Part shown: positions 43,111-50,725 of the stretch, piece by piece
Position numbering within the stretch: the stretch's first letter is position 1
Layout of the letters: each line of letters begins with the position of its first letter
Assembly: GCA_002423435.1 (NCBI GenBank)
Contig: DIWE01000043.1
Coordinates: forward strand, 71,604 to 135,603
Reading direction: 5' to 3'
Source: Clostridiales bacterium UBA6114
GTDB lineage: Bacteria; Bacillota; Clostridia; Oscillospirales; Butyricicoccaceae
DNA: 64,000 nt
Notes under the pieces: generated by a model
Seen by the model: only the letters and a program-made list of their open reading frames with translations
Databases searched by the model: none
Told to the model about the DNA's origin: nothing
Made by a program: the position numbers and the translations under genes

Positions 43111-44565
43111 ATGAAACAGTGCGCAAACTGTAACGTTTGCTCCGGCTTTGGAAAAGTGCATGAGGAGTGCGGGATATTCGGCATCGCGGTAGCCGAGCAG
43201 GACGGATTTAATCCCGCCTACGAGACCTATACCGCGCTTTACGCCCTGCAGCACAGGGGCCAGGAGGCGTGCGGTATCGCGGTAAACGACAAGGGCGTCA
43301 TCGATCTGCAAAAGGACGTCGGGCTGGTGCCCGACGTGTTCGATGAAAACGACCTGATGGCGCTTTCGGGGCAGTCGGCGATCGGCCATGTCCGCTACTC
43401 GACGCTCGGCAAAAACACGCGGGAAAACGCGCAGCCGATCGTGATCTCCCATATCAAGGGCAATCTCGCGATCGCGCACAACGGTTCGCTTACAAACGCC
43501 TACGAGCTGCGCGAAAAATTTGAAATGGCCGGCGGTATTTTCCATACTTCCAACGATTCGGAGGTGATCGCCTACGCGATCGTCCACGAGCGCCTAAAGG
43601 CGGATTCGATCGAGGAAGCGATCAAAAACGCGATGCGGAAGCTTCGGGGGGCGTATTCGCTCGTCATCATGAGCCCGAGAAAGCTGATCGCCGTGCGCGA
43701 CCCGTCGGGGTTCCGCCCGCTGTGCATCGGCAGGCTCGGGAGCTCCTATGTGTTCGCGTCGGAAAGCTGCGCGTTCGACGCAATCGGCGCGACCTTCCTG
43801 CGCGACGTCGAGCCGGGTGAAATCGTCGTCTGCCTCGACGGAACGCTGACCTCGATCAAAAGCGGGATTTCGGCAAAAGAGGGCCTGTGCGTTTTTGAGT
43901 TTGTGTATTTCGCGAGGCCGGACAGCGTGATAGACTCCCTCTCTGTAAATTCAGCGCGGCTTGAAATGGGGCGGTGTCTTGCAAGAACCTATCCGGTCGA
44001 CGCCGACCTTGTGTTCGGCGTGCCCGATTCCGGCCTTGTGGCGGCGCTCGGCTACGCGGAGGAGTCGGGAATTCCCTACGGCACCGGCCTGATTAAAAAC
44101 CGGTATGTCGGGCGCACCTTTATCCAGCCGTCGCAGACGCAGCGCGAGCGCTCGGTCAGCATCAAGTTAAACGCCCTGGCCTCCGCCGTGAAAGGAAAGC
44201 GGGTCGTCATGGTCGACGACTCGATCGTGAGGGGGACGACCTCGGCAAATATCGTCAACATGCTGCGCGAGGCGGGCGCAAGGGAGGTCCATATGCTGCT
44301 GTCCTCGCCGCCCTTTAAGAATCCTTGCTATTTCGGTACCGACGTGCCCGACCGGGACCTTTTGATCGCCCACAGGCTGAGCGTCCCGGAAATCGGCCGG
44401 AAGATCGGAGTCGACAGCATCGGCTTTCTGCCGGTTGAAGCGTTTCACAAAATCGAAAAGCAGTGCGCCCGGAAGTTCTGTGTCGGATGCTTTACGGGCC
44501 GGTACCCGGAAAAGGAACCCGACGTCAGCAAAAAGAACATTTTTGAACGGAGGATCGGCGAATGA
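43111..44565 (+). CDS. purF: Amidophosphoribosyltransferase PurF, propeptide and iron-sulfur type
   Basis: First committed step of purine synthesis, 484 residues. The mature N-terminal nucleophile is the Cys after KVHEE (CGIFGIAV), so a propeptide of about 19 residues must be removed. The [4Fe-4S] cysteines of the Bacillus class are recognisable around CVFEFVYF, NPCYFGTDV and KFCVGCFTGRYP. The PRPP site is VVMVDDSIVRGTTS. The ATG at 43111 follows GGAG; upstream starts have poor sites. Such clusters are oxygen-labile, in line with an anaerobe. It overlaps purM by four bases. Confidence 0.96.
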   Translation: MKQCANCNVCSGFGKVHEECGIFGIAVAEQDGFNPAYETYTALYALQHRGQEACGIAVNDKGVIDLQKDVGLVPDVFDENDLMALSGQSAIGHVRYSTLGKNTRENAQPIVISHIKGNLAIAHNGSLTNAYELREKFEMAGGIFHTSNDSEVIAYAIVHERLKADSIEEAIKNAMRKLRGAYSLVIMSPRKLIAVRDPSGFRPLCIGRLGSSYVFASESCAFDAIGATFLRDVEPGEIVVCLDGTLTSIKSGISAKEGLCVFEFVYFARPDSVIDSLSVNSARLEMGRCLARTYPVDADLVFGVPDSGLVAALGYAEESGIPYGTGLIKNRYVGRTFIQPSQTQRERSVSIKLNALASAVKGKRVVMVDDSIVRGTTSANIVNMLREAGAREVHMLLSSPPFKNPCYFGTDVPDRDLLIAHRLSVPEIGRKIGVDSIGFLPVEAFHKIEKQCARKFCVGCFTGRYPEKEPDVSKKNIFERRIGE

Positions 44566-45599
44566 ACGATTCGAGCAGCGAAAGCTATAAAAAGGCCGGA
44601 GTTGACATCACCGCCGGTTATAACGCGGTGCGCCTGATGCGTTCCGAGGTGGAGAAGACCTTTGTAAAGGGCGTTATGGGCACGATCGGAGGCTTTAGCG
44701 GCCTCTTTGAGCCCGATTTTTCGGGAATGCAGAGGCCGGTTCTGGTCTCCGGGACCGACGGCGTCGGAACGAAGCTGAAAATCGCCTTTTTGATGGACAA
44801 GCATGACACCGTCGGAATCGACTGTGTCGCGATGTGCGTAAACGATATCCTATGTTCCGGCGCGTCCCCTCTGTTTTTTCTCGATTATATCGCTTTGGGG
44901 AAGCTGAACGCGCAGAAGGTGGCGAGCATTGTAAAAGGGGTCGCCGACGGCTGCGTCGCCGCCGGCTGCGCGCTGATCGGCGGCGAAACCGCCGAAATGC
45001 CGGGCTTTTACCCGGAAAACGAATACGACCTCGCCGGCTTTGCGGTCGGCATGGCCGACCATAAGAACTTAATCGACGGGGCGGATGTTAAACCGGGCGA
45101 CGCGCTGATCGCGATCGCGTCTTCGGGCGTCCACTCAAACGGGTTTTCCCTTGTACGGAGGGTGCTCGAGGTCAATGAAAAAACGCTTTCCCGCTACGAG
45201 CCGGAGCTTAAAAAGACGCTCGGGGAAGAGCTTTTGACGCCGACGAGGATCTACGCCGACGCAATCTCCGCCCTGCGTGCGGCGGTAAAGGTCAAGGCGC
45301 TTTCCCACATCACGGGCGGCGGATTTTACGAGAATATTCCGCGGATGCTCAAAGAGGACGTATGCGCGAAAATCGAGAAAAAGGCGCTACCGCGTTCGCC
45401 CGTCTTCGATCTGATCATGCAAAAGGGGAATATCTCCGAGCACGACATGTACAACACCTTCAACATGGGTGCCGGCATCGTCGCCGTCGTCTCCTCGGAC
45501 GACGCGTCGCGCGCAGTCCTCGCGCTCAATGCGGTGGGCGAGCGCGCGCACATCATCGGCGAGTGCGTAAAAGGGGAAAAAGGCGTTGAACTGTACTGA
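44562..45599 (+). CDS. purM: AIR synthetase PurM
   Basis: Closes the imidazole ring to give AIR, 345 residues, PurM/ATP-binding fold. Signatures are SGTDGVGTKLKIAF, DCVAMCVNDIL, GGETAEMPGFY and ITGGGFYENIPRML. The ATG lies inside the purF stop (ATGA), giving coupled translation. Confidence 0.97.
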   Translation: MNDSSSESYKKAGVDITAGYNAVRLMRSEVEKTFVKGVMGTIGGFSGLFEPDFSGMQRPVLVSGTDGVGTKLKIAFLMDKHDTVGIDCVAMCVNDILCSGASPLFFLDYIALGKLNAQKVASIVKGVADGCVAAGCALIGGETAEMPGFYPENEYDLAGFAVGMADHKNLIDGADVKPGDALIAIASSGVHSNGFSLVRRVLEVNEKTLSRYEPELKKTLGEELLTPTRIYADAISALRAAVKVKALSHITGGGFYENIPRMLKEDVCAKIEKKALPRSPVFDLIMQKGNISEHDMYNTFNMGAGIVAVVSSDDASRAVLALNAVGERAHIIGECVKGEKGVELY

Positions 45600-45623
45600 T
45601 CGGAAAGAGAGAGGGCGGCTTTG

Positions 45624-46259
45624 ATGGAACGGGTAAAAATCGCCGTTTTGGTATCGGGAGGCGGCACTAATCTGCAGGCGCTGATCGACGCCGAAGCCGC
45701 GGGAAAAATCAGAAACGGCGCTCTTTGCGCCGTGATTTCGTCGAACAGAGACGCTTACGCGCTGAAAAGGGCGGAGGCCGCGGGGATCCCGTCCTATATC
45801 GTATCGAAGCGGGATTATCCGGCAAAAGAGGAATATGACGGGGCGCTTTTGCGGTTATTAAAAGAAATCGGAGCGGACCTTATCGTTCTGGCCGGGTTTA
45901 TGGTGGTGCTGGGCCCCGAGGTTTGCAGACGGTTTCGAAACCGGATCATAAACGTCCATCCGTCGCTGATCCCGTCGTTCTGCGGAAACGGCTTTTACGG
46001 CCTTCGCGTGCATGAGGCGGCGCTTTGCTGCGGGGTGAAGGTGACCGGGGCGACGGTCCATTTTGTCGACGAGGTCACGGACGGAGGCGCGATCATCCTG
46101 CAAAAAGCGGTGGAGGTAAAAGAGGACGACACGCCCGAAAGCCTCCAGAAACGGGTGATGAAAGAGGCGGAATGGGAGCTTCTGCCGTCGGCGGTTTCGC
46201 TTTTTTGCGAAGGAAGGCTCCGGGTAGAGGGGCGGACCGTCCATATCGTCGGATTATAA
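45624..46259 (+). CDS. purN: GAR formyltransferase PurN
   Basis: Transfers formyl from 10-formyl-THF to GAR, 211 residues. It begins VKIAVLVSGGGTNLQALID. Catalytic residues are the Asn and His in IINVHPSLIPSF and the Asp in DEVTDGGAII. ATG 45624 is preceded by a GA-rich site. It follows purM by 24 bases. Confidence 0.95.
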   Translation: MERVKIAVLVSGGGTNLQALIDAEAAGKIRNGALCAVISSNRDAYALKRAEAAGIPSYIVSKRDYPAKEEYDGALLRLLKEIGADLIVLAGFMVVLGPEVCRRFRNRIINVHPSLIPSFCGNGFYGLRVHEAALCCGVKVTGATVHFVDEVTDGGAIILQKAVEVKEDDTPESLQKRVMKEAEWELLPSAVSLFCEGRLRVEGRTVHIVGL

Positions 46260-46283
46260 AATTTAACATATGAGGTGGAGAGC

Positions 46284-47825
46284 ATGAAAAAGCGCGCGCT
46301 GATAAGTGTGTCCGACAAAACCGGCGTCGTCGAATTTGCAAAAGCGCTCGTCGAGCTGGATTTTGAAATTGTCTCGACCGGCGGCACTTCGGGGGCGCTC
46401 CTGAAGGCGGGCATCCCCGTGACCGGAATTTCGGAGATCACGGGTTTTCCGGAGTGCCTGGACGGAAGGGTCAAGACGCTTCATCCGATGGTGCATGCCG
46501 GCATTCTTGCGATTCGCGAAAACCCCGAGCACATGCAGCAGCTGGGGGAGTTAAACGTCACGCCGATCGATCTCGTCGCGATCAACCTGTACCCGTTTAA
46601 GCAAACGATCCAAAAGCCCGGGGTAACCCTGCCCGAGGCGATCGAGAACATCGACATCGGCGGCCCGACGATGATCCGAGCGGCGGCGAAAAACTGGCAG
46701 GACGTCTGTGTGATCGTCGACCCTATGGACTATGACGCCGTGCTGTCGGAGCTCCGGGAGGGCGGCGTGAAAAAAGAGACGAAGTTTAAGCTCGCCCAAA
46801 AGGTGTTTGAGCACACGGCGCACTACGACGCCCTGATCGCGTCCTACCTGCGCAGGCAGGCGGGAATCGACTTCCCCGAGACCATCACGTTTACCTATGA
46901 GAAGGCGCAGGATCTGCGCTATGGCGAGAATCCGCACCAGAAGGCCGTTTTCTATAAGGAAGTCGGGGATTTCAGCGGGACCCTTACGGCGGCGGAGCAG
47001 CTCTGGGGCAAGGAGCTTTCCTATAACAACATTAACGACGCAAACGGTGCGCTCGACACATTAAAGGAGTTCGGCGACCTGCCGTGCGCCGTCGCGGTGA
47101 AGCACGCGAACCCCTGCGGCGTCGGCGTCGGCAAAACCATACTGGACGCGTACCAAAACGCGTACGAGGCCGATCCGGTATCCATTTACGGCGGGATCGT
47201 GGCGTTAAACCGCTGCTGCGAACATATGACGGCAGCCGAAATCTCCAAGATCTTTCTCGAGATCGTCATCGCGCCGAGCTACACCGACGAGGCGCTCGAA
47301 ATATTGAAACAGAAGAAAAACCTGAGGATTCTGCGCCTGCCCGAGATCATGCGCCCGAACGAAAGCTCCATGCGCGACTTTAAAAAGGTCGCGGGCGGGC
47401 TTTTGGTTCAGGATTTAAACTGCAGAGTGCTCGATGAAGCGGAGCTTAAGGTTGTGACCGAGAGGCAGCCGACTAAGGAAGAGCTGGAAACCATGCGGTT
47501 TGCCTGGCGCGTGGTCAAGCACGTCAAATCGAACGGAATCGTGCTCGCGAAGGCGGACCGCACGACGGGCGTCGGCCCCGGGCAGACCAACCGGATCACG
47601 GCGCTCGAGCTTGCGATCAAATACGCGGGGGAGCAGGCGAAGGGTTCGGTCATGGCGTCGGACGCCTTCTTTCCGTTCGACGACTGCGTGAAGGCGGCGC
47701 ATGAAGCGGGCATCACCGCGATCATCCAGCCGGGCGGCTCCGTCCGCGACCAGGATTCGATCAGCGCCTGCAACCGGTTCGGCATTGCGATGGTCTTCAC
47801 GGGAATGCGCCATTTCAAACACTAA
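46284..47825 (+). CDS. purH: Bifunctional AICAR transformylase / IMP cyclohydrolase PurH
   Basis: Catalyses the last two steps to IMP, 513 residues. The N-terminal MGS-like cyclohydrolase domain (1-195) has SVSDKTGVVEFAK, STGGTSG and GGPTMIRAAAKN. The C-terminal transformylase shows RYGENPHQKAVFY, KHANPCGVG and ASDAFFPFDDCV. ATG 46284 follows GGTGGAGA. The gene ends before a 238-base stretch of hairpins that separates it from purD. Confidence 0.97.
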   Translation: MKKRALISVSDKTGVVEFAKALVELDFEIVSTGGTSGALLKAGIPVTGISEITGFPECLDGRVKTLHPMVHAGILAIRENPEHMQQLGELNVTPIDLVAINLYPFKQTIQKPGVTLPEAIENIDIGGPTMIRAAAKNWQDVCVIVDPMDYDAVLSELREGGVKKETKFKLAQKVFEHTAHYDALIASYLRRQAGIDFPETITFTYEKAQDLRYGENPHQKAVFYKEVGDFSGTLTAAEQLWGKELSYNNINDANGALDTLKEFGDLPCAVAVKHANPCGVGVGKTILDAYQNAYEADPVSIYGGIVALNRCCEHMTAAEISKIFLEIVIAPSYTDEALEILKQKKNLRILRLPEIMRPNESSMRDFKKVAGGLLVQDLNCRVLDEAELKVVTERQPTKEELETMRFAWRVVKHVKSNGIVLAKADRTTGVGPGQTNRITALELAIKYAGEQAKGSVMASDAFFPFDDCVKAAHEAGITAIIQPGGSVRDQDSISACNRFGIAMVFTGMRHFKH

Positions 47826-48063
47826 GTACTTCAAAGGGGGTACCCGGTACCCCCTTTGACCCACCCCAAGCGATTATAATCGCTTGGGGACCCCGGAAAC
47901 CCCCGGTTTCGCGCCCGATTGGCGCGGGTTAAGGGCTATTCAGGGGAAATGAATTCCCCTGAATAGGGATATAAATTGTTTTTTTGAAAAAATGGTCACG
48001 CAGGGCGCAACGCATTTTTTCAAAAAAGACGGGAAAACAATTTTGTATATGGAGTTTAATGCG
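47826..48063 (+). repeat. Cluster of perfect hairpins between purH and purD
   Basis: Successive dyads: 14-bp arms around one base (47831-47859, TCAAAGGGGGTACC); a 26-bp perfect palindrome (47864-47889, CCCCAAGCGATTATAATCGC...); CGCGCC/GGCGCG near 47909-47925; 13-bp arms (47936-47966, CTATTCAGGGGAA); 15-bp arms (47980-47994 with 48013-48027, TTTTTTGAAAAAATG). No gene is visible apart from the purD ribosome site GGAG near 48051. They may limit read-through or stabilise the upstream mRNA. Confidence 0.8.
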
Positions 48064-49314
48064 ATGAAAGTCTTGATTATCGGCGGCGGCGGACGCGAAC
48101 ACGCCATCGCCTGGAAGCTCAGACAGAGCCCGAAGGTTGAAAAGCTCTGGTGCGCGCCGGGAAACGGCGGCATCTCGGAGCTTGCCGAGTGCGTCGGCTT
48201 TAAGGCGACCGACCTCGGCGCGGCGCTCTCGTTTTGCCGGGAACACCGCCCGGACCTCGTCGTCGTCGCGCCCGACGACCCGCTTGTGCTCGGCATGGTC
48301 GACCTGCTGACGGAAAACGGGTTTCGCGCGTTCGGCCCGGGCAAAAACGCCGCGATCATTGAGGGCTCGAAGTCCTTCGCCAAAGAGCTGATGAAAAAGT
48401 ACAACATCCCGACGGCGCGTTACGAGGTGTTCGACGACAGGGAAAAGGCGCTCGCGTATATCCGTCAAAACGGCGCGCCGATCGTCGTAAAGGCGGACGG
48501 GCTGGCGCTCGGCAAGGGCGTCACGGTCGCCATGACCGTCGCGGAGGCTGAAAAAGCCGTGACGGCCGCGATGGAGGACAAAGTATTCGGAAATGCCGGC
48601 GCGAAGGTCGTCATCGAGGAGTACCTTCAAGGTCCCGAGGTGTCGGTCCTTTGCTTTACCGACGGGCAAACCCTGCGGCTGATGCCGTCGGCCCAGGACC
48701 ATAAGCGGGTAAACGACAACGACCTCGGCCCAAACACCGGAGGGATGGGCGCGTTTTCGCCGAGCCGGAATTTTACGAAGGAAATCGAGGCACAGTGCCT
48801 TGAGACGATATTCCTGCCGACCATCCGGGCGATGCGGGAAGAGGGCAGGCCGTTTCGCGGCGTCTTATATTTCGGCCTGATGCTGACAAAGGACGGACCG
48901 AAGGTCATCGAATACAACGCGCGCTTCGGCGACCCGGAGACGCAGGCCGTACTTATGCGGATGACGAGCGATTTGTGCGACGCGATGAACGCGGTGATCG
49001 ACGGGACGCTTTCGGAAACGGAGCTTTCGTTCTCCAGTGACGCTGCCTGCTGCGTCGTCATGGCGTCGGGCGGGTATCCGCTGAAATACGAAACGGGTTT
49101 TCCGGTCTCGGGGCTCGACGCGGCGCGGGAAACCGGCGCCGTCGTGTTCCACGCCGGGACGAAAAAGGAAGACGGCATTTATAAAACCGCCGGCGGGCGG
49201 GTGCTCGGCGTGACCGCAAAGGGCGAAACGGCGGCGCAGGCCGCGCGCAGGGCGTACGAGGCGGTTTCGAAAATCAGTTTTCAGAACATGCACTATCGCC
49301 GCGATATCGGGTAA
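48064..49314 (+). CDS. purD: GAR synthetase PurD
   Basis: Phosphoribosylamine-glycine ligase, 416 residues, ATP-grasp fold. It starts MKVLIIGGGGREHAIAWKL. ATP-grasp landmarks are PIVVKADGLALGKGVTVA, NDNDLGPNTGGMGAFSP and VIEYNARFGDPETQ. ATG 48064 is chosen because GGAG lies nine bases upstream; the open frame before it runs through the hairpin arms. Last gene of the purine cluster. purB, purL, purQ, purS and purK are not present here. Confidence 0.97.
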   Translation: MKVLIIGGGGREHAIAWKLRQSPKVEKLWCAPGNGGISELAECVGFKATDLGAALSFCREHRPDLVVVAPDDPLVLGMVDLLTENGFRAFGPGKNAAIIEGSKSFAKELMKKYNIPTARYEVFDDREKALAYIRQNGAPIVVKADGLALGKGVTVAMTVAEAEKAVTAAMEDKVFGNAGAKVVIEEYLQGPEVSVLCFTDGQTLRLMPSAQDHKRVNDNDLGPNTGGMGAFSPSRNFTKEIEAQCLETIFLPTIRAMREEGRPFRGVLYFGLMLTKDGPKVIEYNARFGDPETQAVLMRMTSDLCDAMNAVIDGTLSETELSFSSDAACCVVMASGGYPLKYETGFPVSGLDAARETGAVVFHAGTKKEDGIYKTAGGRVLGVTAKGETAAQAARRAYEAVSKISFQNMHYRRDIG

Positions 49315-49328
49315 TATATGCAAAACAG

Positions 49329-49372
49329 AGAGGGGCCGTCCTAAAGCTTTTAGGATGGCTCCTTTAATTTTT
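49329..49372 (+). terminator. Terminator after purD
   Basis: Stem GGCCGTCCTAAA with TTTAGGATGGCT (two G-U pairs), then CCTTTAATTTTT. It ends the purine operon. Confidence 0.8.
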
Positions 49373-49470
49373 AAACAATCGGCAGCGTTTTTTGGGGTGG
49401 GAGATCGAAAATGACAATAGTCCATAACAACCTGCCCATAAATTACCAAGACAGAAACTTCCTTTTAGGG

Positions 49471-49499
49471 TTGATTTTTTGTAACTCTTTTGTTACCAT
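49471..49499 (+). promoter_or_regulatory. Possible promoter of the CAP-protein gene
   Basis: TTGATT (49471-49476), 17-base spacer, TACCAT (49494-49499). The dyad GTAAC-TCTTTT-GTTAC (49481-49496) lies in the spacer and may be an operator. Confidence 0.4.
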
Positions 49500-49552
49500 T
49501 TAGCCAAGTTAAGATTAAAGTCTTAACAATTTTTTTTTGGAGGATGAAAAAG

Positions 49553-50533
49553 ATGAAAGCTCAGAGAAGTAGGTTACTGAGGACCTTTGCCGGAGTGATG
49601 GGCAGTGTCGTCATTGCCGCCGCACTGTGGCTCCCGGCGAGCGCGGCATCAAGTTGCCAAAACTATGGGTCTTCATTCACACCCTCGAGTGTATGCAATA
49701 ATAATTCAGAATGTAAGACCAACGGAACATGCAGCACGTCTGCCTGCAAGTCGGCTGGCTGCACATCGGCAAATTGCACCGCGGCGATATGCAATACAGG
49801 AAGCTGCCAAACGGCGGGTTGCAATACAGCAAACAGCAATACGACGGGCTCGAACACAAGTCTGTCAAAGGTTTTGGCATCCCTCTCCGGGAGCGATGCG
49901 GCTAAAGTCCAGCAGATGCTGAAAAGCGGCAATATAGATGTAAACCAGCTTTATAACCTGTTCTGCGGAAAAAAGACGCAGACCCCGACAACCCCGTCGA
50001 CCGGCACGAAGCCGACCACACCGACAAAGCCGACAACCCCCACAAAGCCGACCACCCCGACGACCCCCACAAAGCCGACAACTCCGACGACCCCGACAAC
50101 TCCCACAACCCCGACAGAGCCGACGACACCGACCACGCCGGCGACCGGCGTCAGCGCACTTGAGCAGCAGATGGTCGATCTCGTCAACAGCGAGCGTGCA
50201 AAAGCCGGGCTCAGCGCCTTAAAGGTCGACGCGAATCTGACACATGTCGCGGAGGTAAAAGCGCAGGACATGATCGACAACAACTATTTCTCCCATACGT
50301 CCCCGACTTACGGCAGCCCGTTTGATATGATGAAATCCTTCGGGATCAGCTACCGGACAGCCGGAGAGAACATCGCGATCAACCAGTCGGTCCAGGCTGC
50401 GCATACTGCGTTTATGAATTCCTCGGGCCACCGCGCGAATATCTTAAACTCAGCCTTCACCACCGTCGGAATCGGAATCGTAAAGGACAGCCAGGGAAAT
50501 CTCTACATTTCGCAGATGTTTATCGGAAAATAA
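49553..50533 (+). CDS. Secreted CAP (SCP/YkwD-like) protein with Cys-rich and Thr-Pro-Lys regions
   Basis: Exported protein of 326 residues. A signal peptide (about 1-30) is followed by a low-complexity region (about 33-95) with Cys every 4-6 residues (CKSAGCTSANCTAAIC), a segment of about 50 residues, and a linker of repeated TPTKPTTPT (about 145-200). The C-terminal CAP domain (about 205-326) shows NSERAKAGLSALKVD, YFSHTSPTYGSPFDMM, AGENIAIN and SSGHRANILN with the conserved His and Glu. Bacterial CAP proteins are surface or spore-associated with unclear activity. ATG 49553 is ten bases after GGAGG; an ATG at 49544 is too close to it. Confidence 0.88.
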   Translation: MKAQRSRLLRTFAGVMGSVVIAAALWLPASAASSCQNYGSSFTPSSVCNNNSECKTNGTCSTSACKSAGCTSANCTAAICNTGSCQTAGCNTANSNTTGSNTSLSKVLASLSGSDAAKVQQMLKSGNIDVNQLYNLFCGKKTQTPTTPSTGTKPTTPTKPTTPTKPTTPTTPTKPTTPTTPTTPTTPTEPTTPTTPATGVSALEQQMVDLVNSERAKAGLSALKVDANLTHVAEVKAQDMIDNNYFSHTSPTYGSPFDMMKSFGISYRTAGENIAINQSVQAAHTAFMNSSGHRANILNSAFTTVGIGIVKDSQGNLYISQMFIGK

Positions 50534-50553
50534 ATCAAAAAGCACTGATGACT

Positions 50554-50591
50554 AAGCCCCCCGCCGCTTGAAAAACGGCAGGGGGCTTTTG
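50554..50591 (+). terminator. Terminator after the CAP gene
   Basis: AAGCCCCCCGCCG pairs with CGGCAGGGGGCTT (one mismatch), ending in TTTT. Confidence 0.85.
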
Positions 50592-50648
50592 CATGATATG
50601 CGCGGAATGACAAAAGATAAAAATGGAACTAACCGGCGGCTGAAAAAG

Positions 50649-50677
50649 TTGACAAAACCCGAAAAGCGGAGTAGATT
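50649..50677 (+). promoter_or_regulatory. Promoter of copA
   Basis: TTGACA (50649-50654), 17-base spacer, TAGATT (50672-50677). The start of transcription falls just before a GC-rich dyad. Confidence 0.65.
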
Positions 50678-50689
50678 AAAAATAGACAG

Positions 50690-50704
50690 CACCCCCACGG
50701 GGTG
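50690..50704 (+). promoter_or_regulatory. Candidate CsoR operator
   Basis: Dyad CACCCC-CAC-GGGGTG directly downstream of the copA promoter, like the GC-rich sites of CsoR. The csoR gene lies at the end of the same operon, so autoregulation by copper is inferred. Confidence 0.6.
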
Positions 50705-50725
50705 GGGGAGATGGGAGGGCTCAAA

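Noticed and set aside
49373..49552. Cyclic-di-AMP (ydaO) riboswitch before the CAP gene
   Set aside because: Such switches often precede cell-wall hydrolase or CAP-like genes, but the conserved core is not present here.
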